A DNA stretch of 6,237 nucleotides from Alphaproteobacteria bacterium (GTDB taxonomy: Bacteria > Pseudomonadota > Alphaproteobacteria > Micropepsales > Micropepsaceae), in assembly GCA_015654715.1 (NCBI GenBank), contig JAATGK010000187.1:1-6237 (forward strand), in the 5' to 3' direction. Shown piece after piece: positions 5,896 to 6,237 of the stretch. Under the pieces are notes generated by a model. The model had not been told where the DNA came from. It saw nothing but the letters and a program-made list of their open reading frames with translations, and ran no database searches. The stretch's first letter is position 1. Every line of letters starts with the position of its first letter. The position numbers were made by a program, and so were the translations under genes.

Positions 5896-6237
5896 TCACG
5901 CTCCCTTGAGCTGATTGATGAGGCTCGCCGTGACCGATCCCAGCCACACCCCCAGCATGCACAGCGTCACCGAGCCGAGGATATTGCCGCCCGCCGCCAG
6001 CCACTCGCCGTCGCGGATCAGGTTGAGGGTCTGCAGCGAGAACGAGGAGAAGGTGGTGTAGCCGCCGCAGAAGCCGGTCATCACGAACTGGCGGGTGCCG
6101 CCGGAGACCATCACTCGCCCGTCCGGAGAGGTCAGGGTAAAGAAAAAGCCGATGAGGAACGAGCCGGTGACGTTGATGATCAGCGTCCCCCACGGGAACG
6201 TCTCGCCGATGCTGTTGGCGACCAGGCCCGAAACCGC
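5896..6237 (-). CDS. crcB: Fluoride channel CrcB/FluC, 5' end outside window
   Basis: CrcB/FluC forms a dual-topology dimeric fluoride channel in the inner membrane that lets toxic fluoride leave the cytoplasm. The frame is open to the window edge and gives 113 residues; about a dozen N-terminal residues are missing compared with the usual length near 125. Visible blocks are GTLIINVTGSFLIGFFF (second membrane helix, with the conserved Asn), then GFCGGYTTFSSFSLQT (the family hallmark G-G-x-T-T-F-S-[ST]-F-S around the third helix, carrying the Phe-box and central Na+-site region), and a fourth helix in ILGSVTLCMLGVWLGSV. It ends LINQLKGA with TGA, one base before the DUF190 start. A GTG at 6114 is internal. 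Any fluoride riboswitch in front of the gene would lie beyond the right edge. Confidence 0.95.
   Translation of the reverse strand, partial: AVSGLVANSIGETFPWGTLIINVTGSFLIGFFFTLTSPDGRVMVSGGTRQFVMTGFCGGYTTFSSFSLQTLNLIRDGEWLAAGGNILGSVTLCMLGVWLGSVTASLINQLKGA

Noticed and set aside
5484..5909. Plus-strand open frame (141 codons) opposite the DUF190 gene
   Set aside because: The minus-strand frame matches DUF190 along its whole length and couples to crcB; the plus-strand translation has no family features.
6115..6237. Fluoride riboswitch near crcB
   Set aside because: Everything up to the right edge is still crcB coding sequence; a riboswitch would be further upstream, outside the window.

Overview
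The window looks like chromosomal DNA from a high-GC alphaproteobacterium, most likely Hyphomicrobiales (Rhizobiales), near the Bradyrhizobiaceae/Xanthobacteraceae. This rests on the strong G/C preference at third codon positions, the alphaproteobacterial style of RpoA, L17 and RarA, and the order rpoA-rplQ-Do protease-rarA with crcB nearby, which I recall from that group. No database search was possible, so the taxonomy is inference.

Layout. Bases 1-945 hold the end of the ribosomal-protein/RNA polymerase operon: the 3' part of rpoA and a complete rplQ. A G/C hairpin with a T-rich tail lies between them, and a good intrinsic terminator follows rplQ at 977-1010. Next comes a periplasmic Do/HtrA protease with two PDZ domains (start chosen at 1129), then a 100-base gap filled by a long imperfect inverted repeat built from GCGAATAG-like units. 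The replication-associated AAA+ ATPase rarA (2678-3985) follows, then a GT-B glycosyltransferase-like gene of unknown substrate (4058-5284).

From 5297 to the end all genes lie on the minus strand and meet the glycosyltransferase gene tail to tail. Reading from the right edge these are crcB/fluC (fluoride channel, N-terminus outside the window), a DUF190 gene that starts one base after the crcB stop, and a 53-codon open frame (5297-5458) with gene-like codon use but no recognised family.

Functionally the left part is core transcription and translation, the middle is envelope protein quality control and replication-fork maintenance, and the right is a fluoride-resistance pair. The glycosyltransferase-like gene and the small frame are the accessory-looking parts. 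I found no mobile element gene, CRISPR array, tRNA or rRNA, and no clear new multi-gene system. The most unusual items are the inverted repeat, the unrecognised small gene and the hairpin inside the rpoA-rplQ junction. No gene-free stretch exceeds 300 bases; the longest is 946-1128, which holds the rplQ terminator and the protease leader.
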